Shown here: in pieces, positions 18,006-26,136 of the stretch
Numbering within the stretch: position 1 is the first letter of the stretch
Layout: every line of letters begins with the position of its first letter
Assembly (NCBI GenBank): GCA_020439505.1
Contig: JAGQSO010000115.1
Location: forward strand, 1 to 37,127
Direction: 5' to 3'
Origin: Acidimicrobiales bacterium
Lineage (GTDB): Bacteria > Actinomycetota > Acidimicrobiia > Acidimicrobiales > Iamiaceae
DNA length: 37,127 nt
Notes under the pieces: model-generated
Told to the model about the DNA's origin: nothing
The model's database searches: none
The model's input: only the letters and a program-made list of their open reading frames with translations
Program-made: the position numbers and the translations under genes

Positions 18006-18581
18006 TTACAACCCGTCCACCCAGGCCCGGACCACCGAGCAGATCTCCTCGTCTGCTCCTTTGACGTCGTGACGACCGCCGGTGATCCAGTGGTGGGTGA
18101 CCGGCCCCGGAATCACCGCGGTGGCCGCCTCCAGCTCGGACGGGGAGCCGAACGGGTCCCGGTCCCCCGTAACGAACAGGCACGGAACCGACAGGTGAGG
18201 CAGGTGCTCGACCCGGAGCTTGTCGGGGCGTCCCGGGGGATGAAGCGGGTAGCTCAACAAGATCAGGCCGGCGGCCGGCAGGCCCTCGGCCACCGCCATC
18301 GAGCACATGCGGCCACCCATCGACCGGCCCCCCAGTACCACCGCGTCCGGGGCGACCCCGGTAGTGCGGCACAGGTCCTTCACGTCTTGGACGAGTGAGG
18401 CGATGAGCTTGGGGGCGCGGTCGGGGGCCTTGCGGCCTTCCTTGCGGTAGGGGAAGTCCACCCTGGCCACCGGCAGGGGGGCCAGGGCTTCGTCGAGGGC
18501 CACCAGGGTGGGGTGGTTACGGTCGCTGCCCGCCCCCGGCGCCAGGAGGACCGCTCCGGCCCCTCCGAGGTCTGGCCTCAC
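18006..18581 (-). CDS. Alpha/beta hydrolase (KANL3/Tex30-like)
   Basis: 191 aa. It has the short alpha/beta hydrolase plan of this branch: L-L-A-P-G-A-G-S-D near residue 13, the nucleophile elbow G-G-R-S-M-G-G-R near residue 85, a later D-R-D-P-F-G aspartate and G-G-R-H-D near the C-terminus with the catalytic histidine. Predicted cytosolic; substrate unknown. GTG 18581 overlaps the stop codon of the J-domain gene (GTGA), so the two are translationally coupled. A gap of 52 bp separates it from the convergent MFS gene. Confidence 0.85.
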   Translation of the reverse strand: MRPDLGGAGAVLLAPGAGSDRNHPTLVALDEALAPLPVARVDFPYRKEGRKAPDRAPKLIASLVQDVKDLCRTTGVAPDAVVLGGRSMGGRMCSMAVAEGLPAAGLILLSYPLHPPGRPDKLRVEHLPHLSVPCLFVTGDRDPFGSPSELEAATAVIPGPVTHHWITGGRHDVKGADEEICSVVRAWVDGL

Positions 18582-19282
18582 GACTGTGCCCCGAGCAGTA
18601 TCCGACGTGCTTCGCTGAGCTCGGTGATGCGAACCGCGGCGTCGGCAGGCTCACCCCCGTGGTCGGGATGGGCCTCGCGCAGCAGCTCTCGGAATCGTTG
18701 CTGAACCAGCCCTGAGCGAACCGGGCCGGGATCGAGCCTGAACACACCGAACGCCCAGATCAGCGGATCTCGGCCCCCCAGGGTCGCCCAGTCGGCGATA
18801 CCCCGGGCATCGCTCAGATGGTTCACGAACCGGGCTCCGATCGGGCCTCGCCACCGGACGGCACGTCTCACCGCCCGCAGCACACCGGGGCGGTGGACGG
18901 TGTCCACACGGGCTGCGGCGTAGACCGCGGCGAGCACGTTGGGTGCGGGGGCACCGTCGAGATCCAGATCGAAGTGGACCCGCTCTCCGTCGCCGGTGAG
19001 GCGATGGCGGATGGCGGTGAGACCCACCCGATCCTCCTGGAACCGGTGCCGGAGCCGTGGCTGGGGAATCCGACGACCAACCTCGATCTCCCGGGTCAGC
19101 ACCACCAGGTCGTTGACCAGATCAGCGTCGACGCGGTCGATGAACGCCGCCACCACCCCACCCAACAGCAGGCCCCCAAATCCAGGGCTGGGTGCGGCCG
19201 GCAGGATGGTGGCCCCGAGTGCCACCCGGCGAGTCGGGGCGATCGGCCGGGAATGGAACACCTCCAACTCGGCCAGCAGCAT
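18578..19282 (-). CDS. Protein with C-terminal J domain
   Basis: 234 aa. The C-terminal about 50 residues look like a partial DnaJ J domain: F-R-E-L-L-R-E-A-H-P-D-H-G-G with the diagnostic H-P-D (205-207) and a final helix with I-T-E-L-S-E-A-R-R-I-L-L. The first about 170 residues are not a family I recognise; they contain a glycine-rich hydrophobic patch (F-G-G-L-L-L-G-G-V-V) and a predicted beta-rich part. The H-P-D implies interaction with a DnaK-type Hsp70. ATG 19282 is preferred because a TAGCGT box lies 6 nt upstream; GTG 19285 is possible. It lies between the zinc-ribbon gene (22 bp gap) and the coupled hydrolase. Confidence 0.78.
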   Translation of the reverse strand: MLLAELEVFHSRPIAPTRRVALGATILPAAPSPGFGGLLLGGVVAAFIDRVDADLVNDLVVLTREIEVGRRIPQPRLRHRFQEDRVGLTAIRHRLTGDGERVHFDLDLDGAPAPNVLAAVYAAARVDTVHRPGVLRAVRRAVRWRGPIGARFVNHLSDARGIADWATLGGRDPLIWAFGVFRLDPGPVRSGLVQQRFRELLREAHPDHGGEPADAAVRITELSEARRILLGAQS

Positions 19283-19288
19283 CACGCC

Positions 19289-19294
19289 ACGCTA
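19289..19294 (-). promoter_or_regulatory. Possible -10 box (TAGCGT) for the J-domain gene
   Basis: Minus-strand TAGCGT (19294-19289) is 6 nt before ATG 19282, and there is no Shine-Dalgarno sequence. It could be an internal leaderless promoter in an otherwise continuous operon. Confidence 0.35.
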
Positions 19295-19304
19295 CCGGCG
19301 GGCG

Positions 19305-20288
19305 TCAGATCCAGTCCCTCACCCGGTCCCGCAACTCTCGGACCGCTCCCAGCACCGGGTCGATCTCCTCGCCTTCATCCGGTCCGTCCTCGTCCCCCTC
19401 GGATGCAGGGTCGACCTCCGTGCCCGGGTCATCGTCGTCTTCGGCGTCGGCGGTCCCGTCGGCGGCGGCCTCGCCATGGGAGGAATCATCGGAAGCCTCG
19501 GGCGGACCATCTCGAAGCATGGTGATCAGGTCCGACAGATCGGTGGACAGCGCCGACCAGTCAGCGTCGGAGAACCCGTAGGGCACCCCGAGTCGGGCGA
19601 CAACATCGGCCACCTCACCCAATCGGGCGGCCAGCTTCTTGTCCGAGGTTGCGCCGAGGAGCCGGTCGAGCACCAAGTACAGGTCCGACAGTGCCTCGTT
19701 GGCGGCAAGACCATCGTCGCCCCCGTCGCTCTCCTCAGGCGCGCCGTCATCGGGAAGGGAGTCACGCGAGTCCGAGAAGAGGACATCGATGATCGCCGAC
19801 ACCGCCTCCTCGTCGTCGGGGGCGACGAGGAGGTCACCGTCGTCACTCCAGGCGTGGGCGATCCCCTGCACCATGAGCTGGGCGTCGAGTTCGTCGGCTG
19901 CCGCGGCGTCGAGACCTTCGATCTCGAACGCCACCTGTTCGAGCATCTCACCGACGTCACTCCCCTCGATGGTGGCGATGAGATCGTCGACCGCCTCCTC
20001 GTCGGCCGCCTGCACGACCAGGGTTCCGGCCTCCCAGACCCGCCGGATGCCCGCCCGGTCCATCATCCCCTCCAACGACACCTTGAGCTGGTTGCCCCAA
20101 CCCTCCAGCTCGTAACCGATCTGGTCCCCATCGCCGAGTTCGACGTCACCGACCGAGGCGAGGGACTCGTCGTTCCCCTCATCCGCCACCACCACCGCAT
20201 CGTCGACAAGGACCACGTCACAGGTGATGCACCGGCGCACCGACGCCACGTACTGAGAACCGCACTGAGGGCAACTACGGGTGGCCAT
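19305..20288 (-). CDS. Zinc-ribbon protein with acidic C-terminal tail, function unknown
   Basis: 327 aa from ATG 20288. Residues 6-23 form a zinc ribbon (C-P-Q-C-G and C-I-T-C). Two related segments follow (about residues 65-115 and 125-170), each ending in a D-E-E-A-V-D/S-x-x-I-x motif, reminiscent of DUF2007-type signalling domains. A helical part comes next, then a strongly acidic, probably disordered tail (about 265-310) and a short amphipathic C-terminal helix. Cytosolic; no enzyme motif is seen. The frame stays open upstream to 20612, but that part is the tandem repeat array, and the zinc ribbon begins right after ATG 20288. It is probably the first gene of an operon with the J-domain and hydrolase genes. 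Confidence 0.8.
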   Translation of the reverse strand: MATRSCPQCGSQYVASVRRCITCDVVLVDDAVVVADEGNDESLASVGDVELGDGDQIGYELEGWGNQLKVSLEGMMDRAGIRRVWEAGTLVVQAADEEAVDDLIATIEGSDVGEMLEQVAFEIEGLDAAAADELDAQLMVQGIAHAWSDDGDLLVAPDDEEAVSAIIDVLFSDSRDSLPDDGAPEESDGGDDGLAANEALSDLYLVLDRLLGATSDKKLAARLGEVADVVARLGVPYGFSDADWSALSTDLSDLITMLRDGPPEASDDSSHGEAAADGTADAEDDDDPGTEVDPASEGDEDGPDEGEEIDPVLGAVRELRDRVRDWI

Positions 20289-20340
20289 GAGGCCAGCTTG
20301 GCACGACCCGGGCACTCCAAGAGCGCCCCACAGACGACAT

Positions 20341-20448
20341 CGTCCGCCGAAGGCGGTCAGAATCGCCCGCCGAAGGCGGACCACGAGAACCGCCCAGCGG
20401 ACAGCGCCAAAGACACCCCAGACCGACCAAGGGATGCCGGTCACGGCA
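20341..20448 (+). repeat. Structured dispersed repeat, 3' half only (start of tandem array)
   Basis: This truncated copy lacks the GTTTGC part. It has two successive CCGCC-GAA-GGCGG hairpins (20344-20356 and 20367-20379) and the full 3' part ending in TGCCG-GTCA-CGGCA (20435-20448). A 20 bp linker, CCGATGCTCTGCCGAGGACC, joins it to copy C. It lies within the 566 bp gap (20289-20854) between the divergent zinc-ribbon and glpX genes. Confidence 0.8.
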
Positions 20449-20468
20449 CCGATGCTCTGCCGAGGACC

Positions 20469-20644
20469 GTTTGCGCTGTTGCGAGCTCTGCGAGCAACTG
20501 GGCAAACGCCGTCGAGCCCCCGCAACGAAGTGAGGACCGGGCTCGACGGAACCAGAAATCGCCCGCCGAAGGCGGACCACGAGAACCGGCCCGCGGACAG
20601 CGCCAAAGACACCCCAGACCGACCAAGGGATGCCGGTCACGGCA
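20469..20644 (+). repeat. Structured dispersed repeat, copy C
   Basis: 176 bp. GTTTGC is at 20469, with inner stem GTTGC/GCAAC and the long CCGTCGAGCC/GGCTCGACGG stem. The CCGCC-GAA-GGCGG hairpin is at 20563-20575 and the terminal hairpin at 20631-20644. The same 20 bp linker follows, then copy D, giving a 196 bp period. Confidence 0.87.
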
Positions 20645-20664
20645 CCGATGCTCTGCCGAGGACC

Positions 20665-20840
20665 GTTTGCGCTGTTGCGAGCTCTGCGAGCAACTGGGCA
20701 AACGCCGTCGAGCCGCCGCAACGAAGTGAGGACCTGGCTCGACGGAACCCAGGAATCGCCCGCCGGAGGCGGTCGATGAGAACCGGCCCGCGGACAGCGC
20801 CAAAGACACCCCAGACCGACCAAGGGACGCCGGTCACGGC
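20665..20840 (+). repeat. Structured dispersed repeat, copy D
   Basis: 176 bp, 196 bp from copy C and nearly identical to it. Differences include a paired change at the top of the long stem (C-G to G-T) and GGA instead of GAA in the CCGCC/GGCGG loop (20760-20772). The final hairpin GCCG-GTCA-CGGC (20829-20840) ends 2 bp before the -10 box of glpX. Confidence 0.87.
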
Positions 20841-20842
20841 AT

Positions 20843-20848
20843 TAGGAT
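20843..20848 (+). promoter_or_regulatory. -10 box (TAGGAT) for glpX
   Basis: TAGGAT ends 6 nt before ATG 20855, and no Shine-Dalgarno sequence is seen. Any -35 element would have to lie inside repeat copy D. Confidence 0.5.
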
Positions 20849-20854
20849 TCACGG

Positions 20855-21847
20855 ATGCCCGACACGCAGGTCCCCACCCGAAACCTGGCCATGGAACTGG
20901 TCCGGGTCACCGAAGCCGCCGCCCTCGCCGCCTCGCGCTGGGTCGGCCGGGGCGACAAGGAGGGTGCGGACGGAGCCGCCGTGGACGCCATGAGGCTGGT
21001 TCTGGGAACCGTGCCCATGGACGGCGTGGTGATCATCGGTGAAGGCGAGAAGGACGAGGCGCCGATGCTCTACAACGGCGAGAGGATCGGCGACGGGACA
21101 CCCCCCGCGGCCGACATCGCGGTGGACCCGATCGACGGCACAACGCTCACCTCGCTGGGGCGAGGCAATGCCATTGCGGTGATCGCAGTGTCCGAGCGGG
21201 GAACCATGTACGACCCCGGTCCGTGCGTGTACATGGAGAAGATCGCCGCCGGACCCGAGTCGGCCGGTGTCATCGACATCACCGCCACCCCGACCGAGAA
21301 CCTGAGCGCCGTGGCCAAGGCCCTCGGCAAGAAGGTCACCGAGGTGACCGCCGTGGTTCTGGACCGGCCCCGCCACGACGAGCTGATCGGCGAGATCCGC
21401 CAGGCCGGAGCCCGGATCCTCCTCATCCCCGACGGCGACGTCGCCGGAGCCATCGCCACCGCCTGGCCCGACTCGGGGGCCGACATCATGTTCGGAGTCG
21501 GCGGCACGCCCGAGGGAGTCATCGCCGCCGCCGCCCTCAAGTCGATGGGCGGCGTGATCCAGGGTCGGCTGTGGCCCCGCAACGACGAGGAACGACAGGC
21601 CACCATCGACGCCGGCTACGACCTCACCGAGGTGCTCGACGAGAACCGGCTGGTCGCCGGCGATAACTGCTTCTTCGCCGCCACCGGCATCACCGACGGC
21701 GAACTCCTCAAAGGGGTTCGCTACACCAGCCGGGGTGCGGCGACCCAGTCGCTGGTCATGCGCTCCAAGTCGGGCACCGTACGCCTCGTCGAGGCCCAGC
21801 ACCGCCTCGACAAGCTCGAAGAGTTCTCGAGCATCGAGTTCAGCTGA
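20855..21847 (+). CDS. glpX: Class II fructose-1,6-bisphosphatase
   Basis: 330 aa, the usual GlpX length. Characteristic motifs: G-E-G-E-K-D-E-A-P (62-70) and D-P-I-D-G-T-T (91-97), both metal- and phosphate-binding, then G-D-V-A-G-A-I-A and [13 protein letters not shown]. It removes the 1-phosphate of fructose-1,6-bisphosphate in gluconeogenesis and depends on divalent metal; it may also act on sedoheptulose-1,7-bisphosphate. It stands alone: the repeat array lies upstream and repeat copy E downstream, and neighbouring genes are on the opposite strand. Confidence 0.95.
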   Translation: MPDTQVPTRNLAMELVRVTEAAALAASRWVGRGDKEGADGAAVDAMRLVLGTVPMDGVVIIGEGEKDEAPMLYNGERIGDGTPPAADIAVDPIDGTTLTSLGRGNAIAVIAVSERGTMYDPGPCVYMEKIAAGPESAGVIDITATPTENLSAVAKALGKKVTEVTAVVLDRPRHDELIGEIRQAGARILLIPDGDVAGAIATAWPDSGADIMFGVGGTPEGVIAAAALKSMGGVIQGRLWPRNDEERQATIDAGYDLTEVLDENRLVAGDNCFFAATGITDGELLKGVRYTSRGAATQSLVMRSKSGTVRLVEAQHRLDKLEEFSSIEFS

Positions 21848-21856
21848 TGTGAAGGG

Positions 21857-22033
21857 CGCCGTGACCGGCGCCTCTTGCCGGGGCGGCGGGGGGTCATCGG
21901 CGCTGCCCGCCGGTCAGTTCTCTAGGCCCGCCTTCGGCGGACGATACCTGGTTCCGCCGAGCCCGGTCCTCACTTCGTTGCGGCGGCTCGACGGCGTTTG
22001 CCCAGTTACTCGCAAGCTCGCAACAGCGCAAAC
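21857..22033 (-). repeat. Structured dispersed repeat, copy E
   Basis: 177 bp on the minus strand. GTTTGC begins at 22033, the CCGCC-GAA-GGCGG hairpin is at 21940-21928 and the terminal CGCCG-GTCA-CGGCG is at 21870-21857. It lies between the convergent glpX and aminopropyltransferase genes. Its long stem has a T-A to T-G change, a wobble if this strand is RNA. Confidence 0.85.
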
Positions 22034-22054
22034 GGTCTCTGATTGGAACATCAT

Positions 22055-22126
22055 CGCCGTGACCGGCGACCCTTACCGAGGCGGCGGGGGTCATCGGCGC
22101 TGCCCGCCGGTCAGTTCTCGTCCTTG
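22055..22126 (-). repeat. Structured dispersed repeat, 3' half upstream of copy E
   Basis: On the minus strand this carries only the 3' part of the element (GAGAAC to the CGCCG-GTCA-CGGCG hairpin). It lies 198 bp from the matching part of copy E, so E is the second unit of a tandem array whose first unit lacks its 5' half, as in the array at 20341-20840. The first 14 bp of the element's end are identical in both. Confidence 0.8.
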
Positions 22127-22138
22127 GCCGGGACGGGG

Positions 22139-23716
22139 TCAGGAGTAGCCGACCCAGGCTCCTTGGGTGGCGTCGACGATCGTTGGGTCGAGGATGGTGG
22201 ACGGGCGAACGCTGACCCGGTCACGGGCGACGTCGGGCGGGAACACCTGGGCGGCACGCAATACGTCGGGGGTCAAGAACCGCAACCCCAGTCCCCCATC
22301 CACCTCGAGAATCGGCCTCTCAACCCGGGGGTCGGTTCCCGCAGGGGCAGGCTGAGCGAACTGGAAACCCCAGTCGCCGAAGCTGGGGACATCGATGTGG
22401 TACGGGGTCACGCTCCAACCCGCCGCCTGAAGGGTCGACTCACACGTCCAGAAGGCCTCGGGAGCGAAGAACGGCGAGCCGCATTGCACCACGAGCGATC
22501 CATCGGGCTCGAGGAGCCCCCGCAGCATCGTGTACAGCTCGACCGAGTACAGGCGACCCAGGGCAACGGTGTCGGGGTCGGGGAAATCTGCGATCACGGC
22601 GTCGAACGGCTCGGCCCCGCTTCTGGATCTGGATCTCACCCATCGAAAGGCGTCGGCGTTCACCACCTCCACCCTGGGGTCTTCGCAGGCGCCTTCGTTC
22701 AGGGCCCGGAGCTCAGGGACCTCGCTGGCCATCGCGGTGACCGCAGGGTCGAGCTCGACCAGGGTCACGTGGCGTACCGACCGGTGCCGCAGCACCTCCC
22801 GCACCGCCACGCAGTCACCCCCACCGAGCACCAGCACCCGATCGGCCACGGTGGTGGAGATCACCGGGTGGACCAGGGCCTCGTGGTAACGGTGCGAGTC
22901 GACGCTGGAGAGCTGGAGGTCTCCGTCGAGGAACAACCGGGTGTCCACGATCCCTCCGGGATGCACGCGCCGGGTGACGACGATCTCTTGGAAGGCACTC
23001 TCCTGGCGGGCCACGATCGGGTCGCGGTACAGGCGTTGGCGTCCGTCGTCGGTCACCCGGTCAGCGAAGGTGGAGACAAGGATCAACCCCACCGCCGCGA
23101 CCGCGACCACCATCACCACCGGCAGGGCGCGGCGGGCTGGCACGATCACCGCCACCGCCGCCGCCATGGCCACGTTGACCACAGCAACCACCACCGTCCC
23201 CTGCACCAGCCCGATCCAGGGACGGATCACGAAGGCGAACGCCACCGCCCCGGCCAATGCTCCGAAGTAGTCGGCGGCCGTGAACGCGGCCACCACCGTC
23301 GAGGCGCGTTGTTCGGCCAACCGATCATTGAGCGCGGCCAGCAGGGGCATCTCGGCGCCGATGCACAGCCCGAGAACGAAGGCCACCCCCAACAGCGGTC
23401 CCCAGAAGGCGTCCAGCGTCGCCCAGCTCCAGTAGAGGATCGGGGCGGCAGCAGCACCCAACACCGCCAGAAGGCTCTCCACCCCGACGAAGGCCTCGAC
23501 CGGTCGTCGGGCCAGGCGACCACCGGTCGTTGCTCCGACTCCCATGCCGAACATCGCCGCACCGAGAACGACGGCGTTGGCCCGCTCGGTGGAACCCACC
23601 GTAACCGTGCCCAACAGCATGAGGCTCAGCTCATAGGCGACGCCGGCCCCGGCGATGACCGCCGCCACCCCCAAGAGAAGCCAGCGTCGGCGAGCGACGT
23701 GGCCGAGTTCGGTCAA
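22139..23716 (-). CDS. Aminopropyltransferase (spermidine synthase-like) with N-terminal membrane domain
   Basis: 525 aa. Residues about 12-205 contain some six to seven hydrophobic helices. Residues about 225-500 are a spermidine-synthase-like Rossmann domain: S-H-R-Y-H-E-A-L-V-H-P, G-G-G-D-C (298-302) for decarboxylated S-adenosylmethionine, T-L-V-E-L-D-P and D-A-V-I-A-D-F-P-D-P-D with the acidic pair expected near the active site. GGGDC replaces the usual GGGDG. The reaction is probably transfer of an aminopropyl group at the membrane, but the acceptor is unknown; no SAM-decarboxylase gene is in the window. The TTG start follows the DUF350 stop by one base, so translation is coupled. It is the last gene of a four-gene operon. 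Confidence 0.88.
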   Translation of the reverse strand: MTELGHVARRRWLLLGVAAVIAGAGVAYELSLMLLGTVTVGSTERANAVVLGAAMFGMGVGATTGGRLARRPVEAFVGVESLLAVLGAAAAPILYWSWATLDAFWGPLLGVAFVLGLCIGAEMPLLAALNDRLAEQRASTVVAAFTAADYFGALAGAVAFAFVIRPWIGLVQGTVVVAVVNVAMAAAVAVIVPARRALPVVMVVAVAAVGLILVSTFADRVTDDGRQRLYRDPIVARQESAFQEIVVTRRVHPGGIVDTRLFLDGDLQLSSVDSHRYHEALVHPVISTTVADRVLVLGGGDCVAVREVLRHRSVRHVTLVELDPAVTAMASEVPELRALNEGACEDPRVEVVNADAFRWVRSRSRSGAEPFDAVIADFPDPDTVALGRLYSVELYTMLRGLLEPDGSLVVQCGSPFFAPEAFWTCESTLQAAGWSVTPYHIDVPSFGDWGFQFAQPAPAGTDPRVERPILEVDGGLGLRFLTPDVLRAAQVFPPDVARDRVSVRPSTILDPTIVDATQGAWVGYS

Positions 23717-23717
23717 C

Positions 23718-24134
23718 TCAGGAGAGGGCGGCAGCGATTACGAGGGCCACTGCGATCTCCGACCCCATGGCGACCACCGCCGCCGGATCGAATCGATCTT
23801 CGCCGACCAGCTCGCGCAGCTTGACCGGTAGCGCGGCGTCGAGGAGCAGGAACACGCCCGACGAAGCCAGGATGCCGGTCATTCCGTAGAGCGCGGCCTG
23901 GACCAAACCCTCGTCGAGGGCATCGGGCGACGCCAGTACCGCGCCCCCGACGATGATGCCTACCGCGGTCAGCTTGCCCGCCACCAAGAGAGCGGCGTTC
24001 ATGTTCTCCGACACCTGGGCCCGGAGGTTCCCCGGGGTCAGGACGTCGATGACGATGAACCCGACCACCATGAGGGCCAGCGAAACGCCGAGCCATGCCG
24101 CGATTGGGCCGAGGTCGTTGATGAAGTCTTCCAT
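23718..24134 (-). CDS. DUF350 (YjfL-type) membrane protein
   Basis: 138 aa with four predicted membrane helices and the family's N-M-N-A-A-L-L-V-A-G-K-L segment in the second cytoplasmic/membrane boundary. DUF350 proteins are small inner-membrane proteins of unknown function, known from gene neighbourhoods with aminopropyltransferases and envelope-stress genes. ATG 24134 has GGAG 6 nt upstream; the frame open to 24398 overlaps the DUF4247 gene and is not used. It lies between the lipoprotein (19 bp gap) and the aminopropyltransferase (1 bp gap). Confidence 0.85.
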   Translation of the reverse strand: MEDFINDLGPIAAWLGVSLALMVVGFIVIDVLTPGNLRAQVSENMNAALLVAGKLTAVGIIVGGAVLASPDALDEGLVQAALYGMTGILASSGVFLLLDAALPVKLRELVGEDRFDPAAVVAMGSEIAVALVIAAALS

Positions 24135-24153
24135 TGGGGTCTCCAGTCTCCCG

Positions 24154-24663
24154 CTACTTGCCCGAACCTGATCCGCCACCCCGGAAGCCGTTGCCGGTAT
24201 CCGAGCCGCCGTTGTTGGAACCACCGCCCCGCGAATAGCCGGACATCCGGTTGCCCCATCCGGCGCTGGCCAGCAGGACCCCCGAGTGCCGGCGGTAGGC
24301 CTTGTCGTTGTCCTTGTAGAAGACGACCTCGGACTTGCCGTTGAGCTCTGACACCCACAGCGTCCCGCTCGGGTACAGGAGGAACTGATCGGTCCCACCG
24401 GAGCTGCGTTCGTCCGGTCGCACCTTGGCCGCGATCACATCGGCGGTCTCCACCGAGGAGCCTGCCGACTCCCAGATCCCGTCGGAACCGTTCACGTCGA
24501 GGCCGGCGGGAGGGGTCGACAGCTTGGTCAACGATGGGATCTCGCCCAGCTTCTTGGCCAGGTCGGGGCCGCCCGACTTGGAGCAGCCGGTCGCGGCCAG
24601 GAGCACCAGCAACGCCACGACGGCCAGCGCCGAGCGGCGGCGATTCTCAGAGCGCACGGTCAT
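24154..24663 (-). CDS. DUF4247-like lipoprotein
   Basis: 169 aa from ATG 24663. Residues 1-29 are a lipoprotein signal peptide with lipobox A-A-T-G-C. The middle domain (about 40-125) has I-A-A-K-V-R-P-D-E-R and F-L-L-Y-P-S-G-T-L-W-V-S, as in DUF4247 proteins. The C-terminal 35 residues are rich in glycine, serine, asparagine and arginine and are probably disordered. It is expected on the outer face of the membrane; function unknown. Its ATG overlaps the DUF2617 stop (ATGA). Confidence 0.78.
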   Translation of the reverse strand: MTVRSENRRRSALAVVALLVLLAATGCSKSGGPDLAKKLGEIPSLTKLSTPPAGLDVNGSDGIWESAGSSVETADVIAAKVRPDERSSGGTDQFLLYPSGTLWVSELNGKSEVVFYKDNDKAYRRHSGVLLASAGWGNRMSGYSRGGGSNNGGSDTGNGFRGGGSGSGK

Positions 24664-25217
24664 GACGCCTCCTGGAGGGTCAGGGTGGTGGTCGTGGTCA
24701 CGTGGTGGGGGTCCGATCCGGGATAGAGGTGCCAGGTCCGCCATCTCAACTCGAGGCCCGCACGATCCGCCACCACCGCGGTGAGTGCGTCGGCGTGGCC
24801 CGGGAAGCCCACCACCACCGATCCCGCCCGCCCGTCGAGGTCGTCGATCTCCGCTCGGGCTCGATCCAAGGAGGTCTGGCCGTGCAACGTTCGGCTGGTG
24901 AAACAGCTCGGTCCCAGCTCGGTTGCCCAGCGGTGCTCCTCCGGCAGGCGGAACGCATCGACCACCCCTGCCGCCGGGGTCGAGGCACCGGGGTCACAGG
25001 CCACCGTCTCCACCACCAGGTCGCGGCCGCCGCTGATGAGCGTCACCCGGTGCGATGCGGTCAGAACCTCCAGCACCGCGGTGAGATCACCATGTGGTCC
25101 AGATCCCAGTTCCACCCGGTACGACGCCACCGCGGACAGCGTGTTGGGACCCAGCCGGAGGCGCAGGGCGTCACCGACCACGTCGGCGGGAGAGATATCG
25201 ACCGGGAACAGGCTCAT
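24660..25217 (-). CDS. DUF2617-like protein
   Basis: 185 aa from ATG 25217. It is a soluble protein without signal peptide or membrane segment, with the motifs L-R-L-G-P-N-T-L-S, H-R-V-T-L and W-H-L-Y-P. Assignment to DUF2617 rests on the overall pattern and on the conserved neighbourhood (DUF4247, DUF350, aminopropyltransferase); no reaction is known. The frame open to 25310 overlaps the divergent channel gene. First gene of the operon; a TATTTC 7 nt upstream of the ATG could be a degenerate -10. Confidence 0.7.
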   Translation of the reverse strand: MSLFPVDISPADVVGDALRLRLGPNTLSAVASYRVELGSGPHGDLTAVLEVLTASHRVTLISGGRDLVVETVACDPGASTPAAGVVDAFRLPEEHRWATELGPSCFTSRTLHGQTSLDRARAEIDDLDGRAGSVVVGFPGHADALTAVVADRAGLELRWRTWHLYPGSDPHHVTTTTTLTLQEAS

Positions 25218-25294
25218 GAGTGGTGAAATAGGCCGACGGTCGATCCCGCCAGGCATCGCCGACGATTCTACGCACCAGAGGAACGAGGTGGGGT

Positions 25295-26134
25295 TTGGGC
25301 AGGACGACACGTTTCGTCGACGACATCCGCCGCCTGATGGCCGACGACGACGTCGTACTGGAGTCGGAAGCCCCTGGGTGGCTGATCGTCCTGCGCTTCC
25401 TCTATGAGCTCGGACTGCTCATGGCCGCGGTCGGATCGGCGTGGCTGCTGTTGCTCGAGGGCCGGGGGGCCACGACTGCGAGCTGGCTGATCTGGGCCTG
25501 GTTCGCCACGGACTACGGGGTTCGGGTGTACGTCGCCAACGACCGGGCCGACTACATCCGTCGGCATCGCATCGAACTGGTCGCGGCCCTGCCGCTGGAC
25601 CTCGTCCGTCCGGCCCGCCTCCTGCGGCTCCTGCGGCCCCTGGCCATGGTGATGCGGGCCACCAAGGGACTGCGCGATGTCCTGGGCCTCACCGGCATCC
25701 GGCTCATAGCCGCGGTGGGCGCCGCCGTGGTGTGCGCCGGCGGCGCCCTCCTTCCCCGTCTCGATCCCGGTGTCGCATCCTCGTTCGGCGACGGCCTGTG
25801 GTGGGCAGTGGTAACCACCACTACCGTCGGCTACGGGGACATCTCCCCCACGACCACCGGCGGCCGAGTCCTCGCCGCGGCTCTGATGATCGCGGGGATA
25901 GGGATGCTCGGGGCGCTGACGGGCGAAGTGGCCGAGAGGTTCCTCGCTCAACGCAACGCCCAAGCCGACACCTCCGGCGACGCCGACGTCGACCATGTGC
26001 GCGACCGACTGTTGTCGTGGTCCATGCTGTCGGCGACCGAACGACGGCAGTTGGCGGCACTGCTACATACCCTGGCCGTCACCGTCGAGCAACCGGCCAC
26101 CGAGCCCGATCCCAACCTGACCCCCGGAGAGTGA
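25295..26134 (+). CDS. Potassium channel family protein
   Basis: 279 aa. Several hydrophobic helices precede a pore region with the K+ selectivity filter T-T-V-G-Y-G-D (T177-D182) and a final helix. An arginine-rich segment before the pore (R-P-A-R-L-L-R-L-L-R-P) resembles a voltage-sensor S4 helix, so this looks like a compact voltage-gated-type channel. A cytosolic tail of about 60 residues follows. TTG 25295 is chosen because GAGG lies 6 nt upstream; ATG 25337 is an alternative. The gene starts 78 bp from the divergent DUF2617 gene and ends 2 bp before DUF4178. Confidence 0.87.
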   Translation: MGRTTRFVDDIRRLMADDDVVLESEAPGWLIVLRFLYELGLLMAAVGSAWLLLLEGRGATTASWLIWAWFATDYGVRVYVANDRADYIRRHRIELVAALPLDLVRPARLLRLLRPLAMVMRATKGLRDVLGLTGIRLIAAVGAAVVCAGGALLPRLDPGVASSFGDGLWWAVVTTTTVGYGDISPTTTGGRVLAAALMIAGIGMLGALTGEVAERFLAQRNAQADTSGDADVDHVRDRLLSWSMLSATERRQLAALLHTLAVTVEQPATEPDPNLTPGE

Positions 26135-26136
26135 AC

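Noticed and set aside
20341..20840. CRISPR array
   Set aside because: The repeats are about 176 bp with a constant 20 bp linker and no unique spacers, and no cas genes are near.
20281..21042. Open frames across the repeat array with repeated peptides
   Set aside because: The repeated peptides come from the DNA repeat. The period of 196 bp is not a multiple of three, and the frames have no recognisable domain or start signals.
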